Shown: piece by piece, positions 1 through 11,800 of the stretch
Position numbering within the stretch: position 1 is the first letter of the stretch
Layout: the number at the start of each line of letters is the position of its first letter
Assembly: GCA_018894105.1 (NCBI GenBank)
Contig: CM032125.1
Span: forward strand, 35,697,032-35,761,031
DNA length: 64,000 nucleotides
DNA from: Jacaranda mimosifolia
Lineage: Eukaryota; Streptophyta; Magnoliopsida; Lamiales; Bignoniaceae
Direction of reading: 5' to 3'
Notes under the pieces: generated by a model
Told to the model about the DNA's origin: nothing
The model's database searches: none
Seen by the model: only the letters and a program-made list of their open reading frames with translations
Program-made: the position numbers and the translations under genes

Positions 1-189
1 CTTCATTCCCCCTAATTTTTTTGTTTCATTTCAATTATTTACTTTTTCCTTCTATATTTTATCAAATTATTTACTAATACTTATTCTAAAAATTATTCAT
101 TAAAAATAACAAAATCATATCAACATATAAAAAAGTAAATAAATAATTTATTTATGTTATATTATAAATTTTGTTTTACCACATTCATT

Positions 190-628
190 GAATATGCCAA
201 AATTGTTCACAAAGATCCTTATCATCACTGTTTTGGGATATTTTCTTTGTTTTACTGGGCCAAAAATCGGGCTAATTAGTAAGTAACAAAGTTTAAATTT
301 TCGTCCACCCCAATGCATTTCCCATCCAAGTGTAAATTGGGGACAGACCCTGCGATAGCCATTAGTTGTAAATAAATTTAACGTAAAAAAAAGGCCTGTG
401 AAAGGTAAATACATAACTCAGTAAGGAGCTATGCCAAATATTTTGTTGGACAAAATGACTTGTAATAGAACAAATTTAAGAGATTCAAGTTTAAACAAGA
501 AAAAATGAATGCTAACTGTGAATCTTCATCACCAAAAGTGAACAAGTTCAAAAAAATTTTTTCCCAATGGATGGTTTTTAGCTTGGCTTTAAAAAGAATG
601 GATCAGTTTTCGGCTTGCACATTTTATT
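190..628 (-). repeat. Duplicated fragment of TIMELESS intron 18/exon 19 region
   Basis: This stretch aligns by eye with 24268-24790 inside the TIMELESS gene. Shared landmarks include the run around the exon 19 start (a diverged copy of the lysine-rich exon start), the stretch 'catccaagtgtaaattgggg' and 'aagagattcaagtttaaa'. Homology stops abruptly at about 629, where the sequence switches to material also found downstream of the LRR receptor-like gene (about 14570 onward). It is a dead segmental copy rather than a gene; the small open frames here have no independent support. Confidence 0.8.
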
Positions 629-1114
629 GGCGAACTAATGCTTCATTTGTGAGAAAATTAGATTACATAATCTTATTGCTTCATTTGTGTGTACAAAAGA
701 TTGAATGCTTTACATTAAGGAAAGGAGAGGTCTAAAAATAGTAATGGTATGTTAAAACAAAAGAGGAAATTAATTTCATATATGGTTGAGCACTGTACTT
801 TTGTTCATAGATGAAATAGCTCTTAACTTTGAAATGCAAAACAAATTCCTTCTACTCTTAAAGCACTTAAAGAACACATCCTCAATTGTGTACCTACCAC
901 CAAATAATCATGAATAGAATAACTAAGAGGTTTGAGCTTAGAAATTGCAAGTGGAATAAATTTCTTACCAAGAGAGTAATACAAGTGGCGAAAGGCACTC
1001 CAATTTGGACATTCGAACTACTATTAAAATAAAATAATTAACAGGTATAGTTCTTCTATGAATTTTAATGATGCAAAAAGACAAATCCCCCTTCCAAGTA
1101 AAACAAAAAGAATG
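629..1114. repeat. LRR-gene downstream region, duplicated with 14570-14970 and partly with 22370-22460
   Basis: Non-coding sequence matching the region 3' of the intact LRR receptor-like gene (for example 'gcttcatttgtgagaaaatt' and the 'gattgaatgctttacat' stretch). It marks the downstream edge of the first copy of the LRR unit. No coding gene is visible in it. Confidence 0.7.
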
Positions 1115-3644
1115 TCAACTAATTGAATTGGATATACTTATATTGGCCCTTAAGCTGCCCGTAAGTCTTGCCGCATATACAATTGTTGTCACGTACAACC
1201 AATCTCTGATCCTCACAAAGAAAATAAAATTTCTCCACGAGCTCTTGACTAACAAAGTACCAATAACTCGCAAAAATCCAACAATGAAACCCAAGACCAT
1301 AGACATGTAAAACTCATGGATTATAAAGCCATCATCTTCCTCATCAACATTCTCTTGCTTTGCAATATCAGTTATTTGTGGATTAGGACCATATCAAGAA
1401 CATCTTGTTAGAGGGCGGCCACAAAGTTCACTATTCCTAGCATACACAGACGCATTAAATCCTTACAATTGAGTACTTTTTGTAATATGACCTGATAGAT
1501 TGTTGTTTGACAAGTCCAGAACCTCAACTAGAGAACTGGTTTCCTGATAAATCAAGACATTCTAATATCTCTATTTGACCAATATCTGAAATTAAGTTTC
1601 ACTCAAATAATTTCTAGACAAGTTCAAGAAAATTAATGCTCTCATCTCAGAGAACTCGTTAGGGATATTTTCAATTAATGTATTGCTCGAAAGATCAATA
1701 ATTTTGAGAAGTCCCAACATTTTTTGGTATGCAGACTCATGTCCTTTCCATTGTACCAATGCATAGTCAATGAAATCAAGTGGATCATAATCTGTAAGAA
1801 CCAACCCCAAATATAAAAATAGTACTTTCAGTTGCTCTATTCTTCCGAGCCAAAGAAGTGAAATTGTTGAAGCATGGAGGAATTCTTCTGGATAAAGAGT
1901 TCCTAGAGAGGTCCAAGAGTTGAATCCAAGTGAGATAGCAGATTTTTGGAGCGATGCTTCCATAGAAATTATTGTGCCCAAGGCTAAGAATTCTCAAATT
2001 TACAAGGTGTGTTCCTATCCATGTTGGGATGTTTCCTAATAGCTTGTTTCCTTCAACATCCATCAGTTTCAAATTTTAGCTATTTTTCAAAGTGGAAGGC
2101 AACTCCCCAAAGAAATTATTATCACGCAAGTGCAATGTAGCAAGATTACCAAGGGAGCCTAAACTATGTGGAACATTTCCATAAAATTTATTGCTAGCCA
2201 AATTGAGAATCCATAATCCTATCATGTTCCCCCAACAATTGGGAAGCTCTCCTAAAAACTGATTCTTTGAGAGGGCAAGTAGCCAAAGGTCATTATTAAT
2301 TGTGCATATTGATGAAATTGATCCCAGCAACTTATTGTTGGTGTAATATCCCAAGTCTTTATATAAGTTATTATAATATAGATATGATATTGGATAGTAG
2401 AAATTATGGAGTAAAATTATTTGATTTTGATTTTTCACTAATATTATTGGGTTGCTCTTCTCCTAGAATTTGAGCATGAAAATTTATTTGGGAGTCGATG
2501 AATATTTAAGGGATTTTAATAGAAAATAATTATGGGATCCTAATTTTGGTACTCATTTGGGTATTTTTTTGCAATTCCAAGGATACACGTTTTAATTTTT
2601 TTTAGGATTTGTTGGTGATGATTGAAGATGTAGAATTTATTAGGACAATTATTTGATGAAACTTTATTTATGGAGTTTTATATTAATACTTGAGTTAGTT
2701 GCTCAATGGATATCAATTTTGGAGCTAAAAATTAGCCTTTCATTCAAGGTTATTTGACTTGGGCCATAATTATATGAATTGTATGTGAAGAGGTAGACAT
2801 ATTATGTTTAAAAGATTGGGTTTCTTTTGGGAATTGACAATATAATATAGCCCCTTATTATATTTTTATAAAGGAACTATTAATAATTGGTCCATATCTT
2901 GTTAGATGTATTAAGCCCAATCTATTTAGTTTATTTTAATTATGATTAAGCCCATAAATAGTGTAGAAGATAAACCCACACATTATTATGAAGTAATTGC
3001 GTGTTTAGGTCCATGATTATCAAGTTAAAGATGAATAAAACTTATTTTTATGGAATTTTCGGATTTATGGATAGATGAATAATTCTAGAGGCCTTCCCAT
3101 CATCTTAGAACTCTATTTGGATAGTTTTTGACCCCCATAAGGTATCTAGTCATGTTGGTTAGCTAAAACCAAGTAAATATAGGTGATATGCAATCCTAGA
3201 ACCTTATTTTTTGTTCCTCTTTACTCTCATGCGAAAATTCATTAATATTTCATATTCCTGTAATCACTAACCTATGACAATAGCTAGACACAGTATAAAA
3301 TAATTAGAATCCTAAGAAGTTAAGATTTTACAACTACCTCTATTGTTTTCAGTTATCAGTATTTTGGATTGAGATCTGATCAAATTTAAGGAGTTAGAAT
3401 TACAGTGACTTTCGTATCTCAATAAGATACGAATTCTAGTTTATCTGAAATACTTAGCCTGGTAGTCTACATACATCTATGTTAGGAAATAGAGAAGCCA
3501 ATACGCAGAGGTGAGAAAAATATCAATTTTCTACTATTCTTTAGAAGATTCATAGGAAATTTAGTCTTGGATGCCAACATACTATTGTTTCTGTCATAGA
3601 ATTAGTAGAGAAGGCTTTAGTGGTAGATCAAATCTGAAGGAAAC

Positions 3645-6464
3645 TATACCACCCCTCCTCAGGATGACACCTCAGTCAAGGCAACACACAAATTCAAACT
3701 TAAATATCAGAATCGCAATCTAACAAAAGGCCGATAAGTTTATTTCACACAGATTCTAAAATAACATTCACGCTCATCAATTAGTTTTAAACCAAAATTT
3801 TCAAAAGTAAACATCTACTACATTTCATAATATTAATATCTTACTGCATAACACATTAAAATCTTATAATTACAATCATACATATCACAACATCTCTAAG
3901 GTTTCCTTCCCAATACAATACATCATAACTTAAGTTCTATACAATCTTCAAAATGAAATCAAATACATTTCTTTCCAGATCCATCTCGAACCATCTTTTC
4001 CTTGTTTGATATCATAGAATACAGGGAGGTAAGTCCAAAGACTTAGTGAGGAATGCATAAGGGATTTATTGAGGATGATTCGACTCGACAAATCATAATA
4101 TAAACGAACAGATCAAACAGATACATAAATAGATAGTACTAAAAAGCAAACAGGAAACTCTCCTTCCTTATTGCTCAAAGATCAGATGTCAGATAGATAA
4201 AAACAATTAAACAGCTCAAACCCAAAGCAGATGCACTCAAAAGACAGTTTAAGACGTGCATTGCTGATTCACCTTATACCAAACAAACATATCACCTAAG
4301 CATAACGGTTTGGTATATGGCAAATGCCCATACGAGCTGTATAGCGCACCGTTGATGCCCAGGGGAAGTTGCTAATGCATCATCGATACCCAGGGAAAGT
4401 CCCTAGTGTACCGCCAATACTTAGGGGAAAGTCCCTAGCGTATCGTTGACACCAAGGGAAAAGTCCCTTGCATGCCTCACATAACCAAACAAATCGCCCG
4501 GATCGGCCCTTGGCCTCATAATCACCATACAAATAACAGAATTACCGCTTATGCAGATGCCTAGGGGAAAGTCCCTAGCACATTACCAGTTTCAGATAGG
4601 ACAGATCATAGCAGACAGAAACAATGCCTATCAGGCATCAGATAATAATAATAGATATAGATATGCTAGCATGGCCAAAATACAGATCAGATAACAGAAA
4701 TGTCGATAAGGCAATAGATGCAAAATAGATCAGAACATATATAACCCATACAAGCTTATTCATAACAGAATTAAATAACAAATAGAATCCAAACATGGTT
4801 CTGAGTAACGTACAGAAATAATAAACTCACACAGGGATAAATTTCAATAACAGATAGCTCAATAGGATGTCAAATTGGCAGAACCTCACAGGTATAGCAA
4901 GTACCAAGAGGGATAGATCCTCACCTCTTGCAGTTTTAGCAAAATAACCTCAATCGTGATCTACTGATCAACAGGATCCATTCCTTCAACACCTAATCAA
5001 CAAAGTACTTTCAAAGTCACATTCCTATTCAATTCTAGTAATCTTTTAGAAATATATCACAACATTATCCTAATCAGACTATGCCAAAGAGTTCAATAAG
5101 ACCAATTATTTCCCAATTAATCTTGATTCCTTAACAAGTCTAATACTGAATCAACAACTAATCCTAAAATACATAATCATCCTCGGCATGTCATTCCAAA
5201 TTCATAACAATAGTACAATTACTATCATTTAGTTATTCTTAGTCAAATGCCGCTTAATCCATCAATTATTTAAAGTTTCAAAATTCTAATATTAACCAAA
5301 TCTAGTCCTAAGTTCAAGATTCCAAGTGCAAGTTCTTGTCAATATTCATAATTTCCAATTATGGTCACTTTTCATAATGTCCAAATTTGCCATTTGCATC
5401 CATATCCAAAGCATGGGAGGGTTCACTAATATAAATAAGTGGCATATCTATCCTCAAATTTTAATCTTAACAAGATACAATATTAAAGATATATATCCAC
5501 ATGCATGTATATATATATATATACACACACATATATATAAGACACCCAAATAAATCAAAGTTGGCTATCAAAGTTCCCAAACCACCAACCGATGACACAA
5601 GTGTGCTCGTTGCGTTGAGGAGGTGAAACCGCCTCTTCGCTACCGCCGCATCACCGCCGCCGTCGGAAAATTAAGATAGCACCACCGATAGAATTCTCTC
5701 GCCAAGAGCTTTCTAATGGTACCCTCTGATTTGGATGCCGAAAACCTCATCAAAATGCAGCTCGAATTGGTTACGATCAATAGCTCCACCGCCAATTTTC
5801 ACCGTCTCCATCGCGTATCTCCGCCATGCAACTATATCACTGTGTTCACCTCGTCGAGGGCTACCTGAAACACTCCTACTTTGCTCTATTTGATACCAAA
5901 AATTGAGAGACCCACTTGCTCCAAGTTTTCGGTCTCTCTCGCCATGAGTTTTTGGTGAGCTGTCTGCCGCTGTTGATGGTGGAGATAAGGTCTCGATGGT
6001 GTGGGCAATGAGTTGGGGTGGTGGTTAGTTGAAGGAAAACTCTCCGATGGTGGTGGCAGTGATGGTAGTGATCTCGGTTGTGAGGGAGGAAAGAAGAAGA
6101 AAATGAGGAGAAAAATGAAGAAGAAAGAAGAAAAAGGAAGAAAAGAAAAGGGAAGTCAAAATTAGAATTAGTTTTGACTTGATGTGGGTATGGAGCAAGC
6201 ATGGCAAGCATGGTGGAGGTAGGGGTTCTGTTGACTTCATCCATGCTTCTTTTTTTTTTTAAATAATAATTTAAAATCTCTCAATTTGGTTCCCAAAATA
6301 AATAAAATGCATTTTTTGATCTCAAAATCTTGTAAACTATCAATTGAATCTCATATAATTTTTATCATGATTAAATAATTCAAAATTCTAATCGAATAAT
6401 TAAAATTAACTGATAAAATAAATAATAATAATTTAACAATTATATAAAATTTTGGGTCGTTACA
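3645..6464. mobile_element. Solo LTR (inner), nested in the outer LTR
   Basis: A 2820-bp insertion that starts TATACCACCCC (probably TGTA- before mutation) and ends GGGTCGTTACA. It is flanked by the 5-bp duplication GAAAC (3640-3644 and 6465-6469). It has no retroelement coding domains. It carries a block of about 36-bp imperfect tandem repeats (4346-4472). Long repeat-bearing LTRs of this kind are typical of Ty3/gypsy chromoviruses such as the Tekay/Del group; that assignment is inference. The open frames at 5876-6244 within it are low-complexity and spurious. Confidence 0.8.
4346..4580. repeat. About 36-bp imperfect tandem repeats within the inner LTR
   Basis: Four adjacent imperfect units, plus a fifth at 4557-4580, share a core like 'taggggaaagtccctag' followed by 'accg(t/c)(t/c)gatac'. 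They lie inside the inner solo LTR. Spacing is uneven and the repeats are contiguous, without unique spacers, so this is not a CRISPR array. Confidence 0.75.
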
Positions 6465-6834
6465 GAAACTTTGGGTTTAAGATTTTGGTGTAAGTCTATT
6501 ATTCTTCTATTGAAAATATTTTTCTGCATGAATGATTTATGCATCAAAAGTAAATGATATGTTCATTTTATTAGACTTTTAGATCTAAAGGTATTTATTG
6601 TAGAATTTTCTATTTATAAATATTTAACTGTTTATAGGATTTTTTTGCATGCATAAAACTTATTTTTTTAGGGTCTGAGCATGTAAAATAAAATTATTCT
6701 AAATACTTGCACAAGATGTAGTACTTTTTGTCAAAATAAATAATAAAAATGATCTATGCTCTGAATAATCGAGAAACTGTCGATAGGAACAAGTTTTGGA
6801 ACTGTACTACGGGGTTACAGTAGCAAAAGATTTC

Positions 6835-6936
6835 TGAAGCCACTTAGCGGCGTTGTATTTAAATTCCTGAAGCCCCTTAGTGGCATTGTAGTTAAGATTT
6901 TTGAAGTCACTTAATGGTGTTGTACTTAAGATCTTA
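6835..6936. repeat. 33-34-bp tandem repeat, three copies, within the outer LTR
   Basis: Three diverged copies of a unit reading roughly 'tgaagccacttagtggcgtt' plus 'gtatttaagattt'. The repeats lie in the 3' portion of the outer solo LTR and probably belong to its U3/R structure. Confidence 0.7.
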
Positions 6937-8577
6937 GTCAAGATAACCGATTAAAATCCAAAAATTCATGAGCATAGTTAATTAATGAACTGAAAGTTTC
7001 TAATAAGTGGTGTGACTTCTATTCTGAATTACTCTGAAAGTATATCCTGAAATTCTGATAAGATATTTCTTGAATATTTGCACATTAATTGTTATACTTT
7101 TGAAAACAAATACTTTTACATTAATTGTTATATTTTTGCAAAGTGAATATTTGTTTTCAATAATTTTTCATGATATTTATTTATGCTCAAATCTGATAGA
7201 AAGAGAAAGGAGATTTATTTATTGAGCGAAGTGTCGCGCATAAGATATCAATCACCACTTTGCAGATAACTTAGTACAAGACGAGGAAGATAAGCAATAT
7301 TGGGATTGAGAATGGTGACCTGAGAGTGGTACTTTTTTATATAGGTTTTATATGATGTTTAAGTTGCATAGGAAATTTTCTTTGAAGTTTTGGGTTCTTG
7401 AGTTTGATTGTAAGATAAATATTTAATTATTTATTTGAGACAATCTATTTTTGAATTATTTATATGAAATTGTAGGAATTCAGTAAGCTCTGTTGGATTT
7501 GAGGCTTAGTGTCTCTAAGTTTTTGGCTTTAGGAATACTGCTGTATTATGTCCCGAATTTGGGGCGTGATAGTTGGAAAGTTGCAATATCCAGAAATTGG
7601 GAACAAAGAATGGTAGGTGACCTAAGAAATTATTAAAACCAATATCTATTATAAGAGAATGAACAAATTTTGATGACAAATTAGGAATCCTACCAATAAT
7701 CTAGTTGTGAGAGAGGTTTAAGTAAAATAGTGTTGGAGAAAAATTCCACAACCATTTAGACGCTTCATCTGATATACCAGCAAAAGAGAGATCAAGCTTA
7801 GAAAAATTAGTTTGAGTTCGAAGCCACGCGGGGAAGTGAGTGCCCATTGTGCAAGATGCTAGTCTTATAACGTCCAACTGAAAGGAGGAATTCAATCGGC
7901 AGCAAAATTCAAGACCAATGAATTGAAGGACAAATTCAGTTGTATCAAGTTTTGGAGTTTGGAGAGGTGAGCATCAGAAATTGTTCCTTGTAAAGAATTG
8001 AAAGAAACATCCAAACTCTCAAGCATGGAAAGTTGCCAAAGACTTGCGGGTAGTGATGCAAGTTTATTTCGGCCAAGGAGTAGTTCTTTTAATGAAACAA
8101 GTGCTCACAAGTCCGACAATAATCCTGTGATTTGATTGCCAGATAAATACAAATATTCAAGCCTAGAAATCTATCCGAAGCTATTGAAAAAGACCCGTTC
8201 AATTGATTGTCACACAACTGCAAATCTTTAAGGATGACAATAGGGTAAAATCAGGCAATGAGCCATAGCTTTTATTTTCTTCCAACTGCAAAATCTCTAG
8301 TGAATCCTTTGCTCCCACAGATAACTTGTAAAACAAATAGGGGAGGGTTTCCGATAAATTGTTCCGTGATAGACCTAATGTTTGCAAATTACTTAAATTC
8401 CAAAAGGAATTTGGAATTCCGCCTGTTTGGTTGATTATCTGACACAACAAGACGCTCAAGAAAAGTAAATCTCCCAAAGTCATTAGAAATGGCAGGTAAG
8501 TTATTAGCAAATAGGTCTATGCTATGGAGACTTGTACTTATGTTGAACAACTAACGATATACAGAAGAAGTGAGCCC

Positions 8578-8830
8578 ATTAAAGGATAGATCTAGAATAG
8601 AAAAAGATGTAGAAGGAGAATTAACAAAGAAATATGTGGGAAGCTGACAGTCATGGAAGTACAATTAATCAGAATCATCCGTAGAAGAAAGGGGGAAAAT
8701 GGAAAATCAGCAATCAGTTAGTAATTAGTGTCAATAATGAGTGCGCCTAGGTTGACTTCTAGATCAATTTCACTTGTGCGACAAATTTAATTTCCAATTG
8801 AAATTTCTAATCCGGCAGCTTAGAGAAAGA
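8578..8830. other. Spacer between LRR pseudogene and WDR91-like pseudogene
   Basis: Short region in which homology to the intact LRR gene ends and the 5' leader of the WDR91-like gene begins. It probably held the WDR91 promoter. No other element is recognised. Confidence 0.5.
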
Positions 8831-11800
8831 ATGGAGAAGATGAAATTCGCAGAGGAACTCGTGAGGGAATTTCTAGTGTTCAGAGGATTCACCAACACTC
8901 TCCAGGCTTTAGAGAAAGAGCTAGCAACTGATATTGGCAAGGGATTTCAAGTCGACAAGATTTTAGACCTAATTTTTTCTGTTTATATCCCCAAGTTCGA
9001 GGCCGATAAGTTGGTCGATTTGCTAAACTTTTTCAAAAACTGCTTTTCTGATACCGATTCAAATCTGATTTCTGTTGTATCGAAACTGGACCAGTCAATT
9101 CTGCGTTATTACATCGTCAATGCGCTGAAATGTGGAAGGAAAGACAAATGTTGGAGTTTTTGGCAATGATTTGCTGCGAAGATGGTAGATGGGGTTCCCT
9201 AGGTTTGGTTATTTCATTTTATTAGTCATTTTTAAAATAAATGTGATTTTTGGGCGGGCTGATTTTGTTGATTTTATTCCTTCCAGCAATTCCGTACTTG
9301 CAGAATCCGCATTTGGATCCACAGTTTCGCGTGTGCTTTTCTGAGGAGTGGTTCCATGCTTTACACCTTTCTATTAGGAATTTGTTGAGTGAGATTCTTA
9401 ATTGTACTAATAGCCTTCAGATTGATTACAGTTATTGTTTTTCTTGCACTTCATGATTTAAGTAACATTTAGCTTCCTAAAGTTGTTGGACTTTATTTTT
9501 GTTGTTATTATTATTTTTGTTTCAATATTTGATTAATGAACTAGTGAAGCGACTCATTTTATTCTTGATTTATAGTACTTCTGTGTTTCTAGCTCCTAGA
9601 GCATGCTCAATGCCAACATAACCTGCTTGTAAATAAATGAAAAGGAGAGGATACCTTATTTGCAGCACTTTCTTTTAGATGCCCCATTCCATGGAAACAA
9701 ACAGGACTAGTGTGTATGGTTATTGTTTATGGTGCAAGGATTTTGAAGACATTTTCTCAGTTTTAACACTTCAGGTATTTTGTCTGTCATGAGGGTTTCT
9801 TTACATCTTTTTCTCTAATACCTAGAGATGCATAGTGCATTCGTACACTTCTACATTTACATAGAAGATGAATTGAACAACAAAGAAATGTAATTTAGGA
9901 AACTGAATATCTCCTTATCTTATTTAGTAACTTCTTTATGTATGTTATGCGTGATCCGGGCTGGAGGCTGCTAAAAAATGGATTTCCGCAAGTACATAAA
10001 AAAGAGATTATGGAATTGGGACAATTCTTTTTTCATTTGAGTTGAGTTTCCAAATTGAGGATCCAACCAATTTAAGAGTTTCGAGTATAATGAATTAATT
10101 CGAATAAAGATTTGCAAATGGAAATTTTTTTGGAACATTTTGGTTTATTGAGCATACATAATGTGTAAGACAGCTTTCTTCTGGTTCTTTAAAATGCAGT
10201 GAATTGAATGCTAAAGTGTATGAAAATGCAAATTCTATACTGTTTCCAACTAATAACTCACCAAAACTGGTGGAAGGCTCAACTTCTCTCCTTGATATTT
10301 GCATAGCATAAATGTGGGATTTGAGTTTTTCCTTAGCTTATCTACATACCCTTGCCTTATTGAAGATCAGTTCTGAAAGGGATACTGCAAACCGTCTCAA
10401 GAAAGAGGTTAGGCACCCCTGCCTTATTGAAGATCAGTTCTGAAAGGGATACTGTGAACCGTCTCAAGAAAGACGTTGGGCAACTTAGTTTCGAGTTATC
10501 ACAAGTTCGGACATTGTTGGAGGAAAAAGAGGCACTATTGTGTCTGTCAAGGAGATGATCTTGCTATTGGTGCTGAAGTTCATTTATATATGTCACGTGA
10601 AAGGAAATGATATTATCACTAATTGTAGTTTTTTTCCATTTTAGTGGTGCAGAAGAAGCGACTGTTCCATCTAGAATGTCCTTTGAAGCTCAAGTGAATT
10701 CTAAACCACAGCTGGAAGAAAGAGAGTCATTTCAGATTAGGGACGATGCTCAAGTTGTGGAATCTTGTGTTTCTTGAGCTAAAATTAATAATCATGCTGA
10801 TGAGAGTAGAAGCAGTGATACTCGAGTTTTTGTAGATGACCCTGTAGTTGGTAAGTTGCTGCTAGAGTTCCGGGTTCATTTACCCAAACAAAGTAGGTTA
10901 AGAGAGTATCGTGAGCTTCTGTCCTAGTTAATAAAATAAGCTATTGAAGGCACAGCACTTTTTGCTGTTGTGAACAAACTATGATTTTATTTAACAAACC
11001 ATCTTTTGTTGGGGTGGTATGGTGCAGGCTATGAATTGTACACGGGTGCTTAGATAAAGATGCCCTTGCAGGTTCAACCTCCATGCTGATGTTACATAAA
11101 TTTTTCCATTAAAGTGGATTTGATCTGCTGGACAAAGAAAATTTTGCAGAAGGGAAAGCGGTATTCCAGGTGAATTCTTTTGAAAGAGATCACACTTAGT
11201 TTTCATGTTTCTTTTCTAGTTGAAATTCTTACATCTTTATGCGCCTTTTTTTCGTCTTTGAGCTTTATTTCTTTTCCATCTTTTTTGAAACCTGTGTTCC
11301 TCATTTCCTTCTTTTCCAGGATTCATTCTTGGGCCATACAAGTCCAATCAGTTGTAGCCGCTTTTCTGCATTTGGAGACAATATTGCTAGTGCCTCAATT
11401 GATGGCACAGTCAGTTATATATTGTAACTCATTACACCCTTTGCAGAAGATGCACAGGCCTCTCGTAGAATGAATGAAATCTTGTAGAACTTAAAATTCA
11501 GGATAAAGAATACCGAAAAAATGTTTTCACAGGCAGATTCTGTAACATCATTACACAGCTTGCTCTGATAGTTGTTCCTCAGGCTATAATCCATACCTTG
11601 ATGAAATCATTGAGCATGCTAGACAAACTGAAGCGTAAGTTGCTTCAGAATTATCTCTGTGTCCATTTCCAAGATTAGCATTTGATGAACTTTTTGCCTC
11701 CTATTGAACACTCTTGCTGCTTTATTCTCTCAACTAAATACTAATTTCATGCTGTGGTGATGGATATGGACCTACAATTCAGCAGGACCAACATCTAGAA

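Larger units (their letters stand above)
2342..7571. mobile_element. Solo LTR (outer), inserted in the LRR pseudogene
   Basis: The element starts TGTAATATCCC and ends GGGGCGTGATA, the usual short inverted LTR ends with the final CA mutated to TA. It is flanked by a 5-bp target-site duplication, GTTGG (2337-2341 and 7572-7576). Joining the flanks restores the LRR coding match to the intact paralogue. Without the inner insertion (2820 bp plus its 5-bp duplication) it is about 2.4 kb. There are no gag, protease, reverse transcriptase or integrase frames, no primer-binding site and no second LTR copy, so I read it as a solo LTR left by LTR-LTR recombination. Length and ends suggest a long-LTR Ty3/gypsy family, which is inference. 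Confidence 0.82.
1115..8577 (-). pseudogene. LRR receptor-like protein pseudogene (EIX2-like), split by nested solo LTRs
   Basis: A decayed paralogue of the intact LRR receptor-like gene at 14854-17802, read on the minus strand. The N-terminal-side half lies at 7572-8577 and the C-terminal half at 1115-2341. Conserved pieces include LRRs (LDLSRNSLSRRIPPCFNNF, NLSRNYLSET), the non-LRR island (ALVQWKGHESAYQKM) and the membrane and cytoplasmic tail (VLGFIVGF...RIRDW), ending in a stop after SISNSIS. The reading frame is broken by several frameshifts and stops, for example around 1500-1600 and 7900-8200. Homology with the intact gene ends at about 8577, so the signal peptide, LRRNT cap and first LRRs (about 200 residues) are missing. 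A 5.2-kb nested LTR insertion (2342-7571) sits inside one LRR. The family are secreted-then-membrane-anchored pattern receptors without a kinase domain. This copy cannot make one. Confidence 0.88.

Noticed and set aside
4346..4472. Regular repeats considered as a CRISPR-like array
   Set aside because: Contiguous imperfect 36-bp repeats without unique spacers, in a plant LTR.
5876..6244. Two overlapping minus-strand open frames
   Set aside because: They fall inside the inner solo LTR and encode low-complexity Phe/Ser/His runs from purine-rich DNA.
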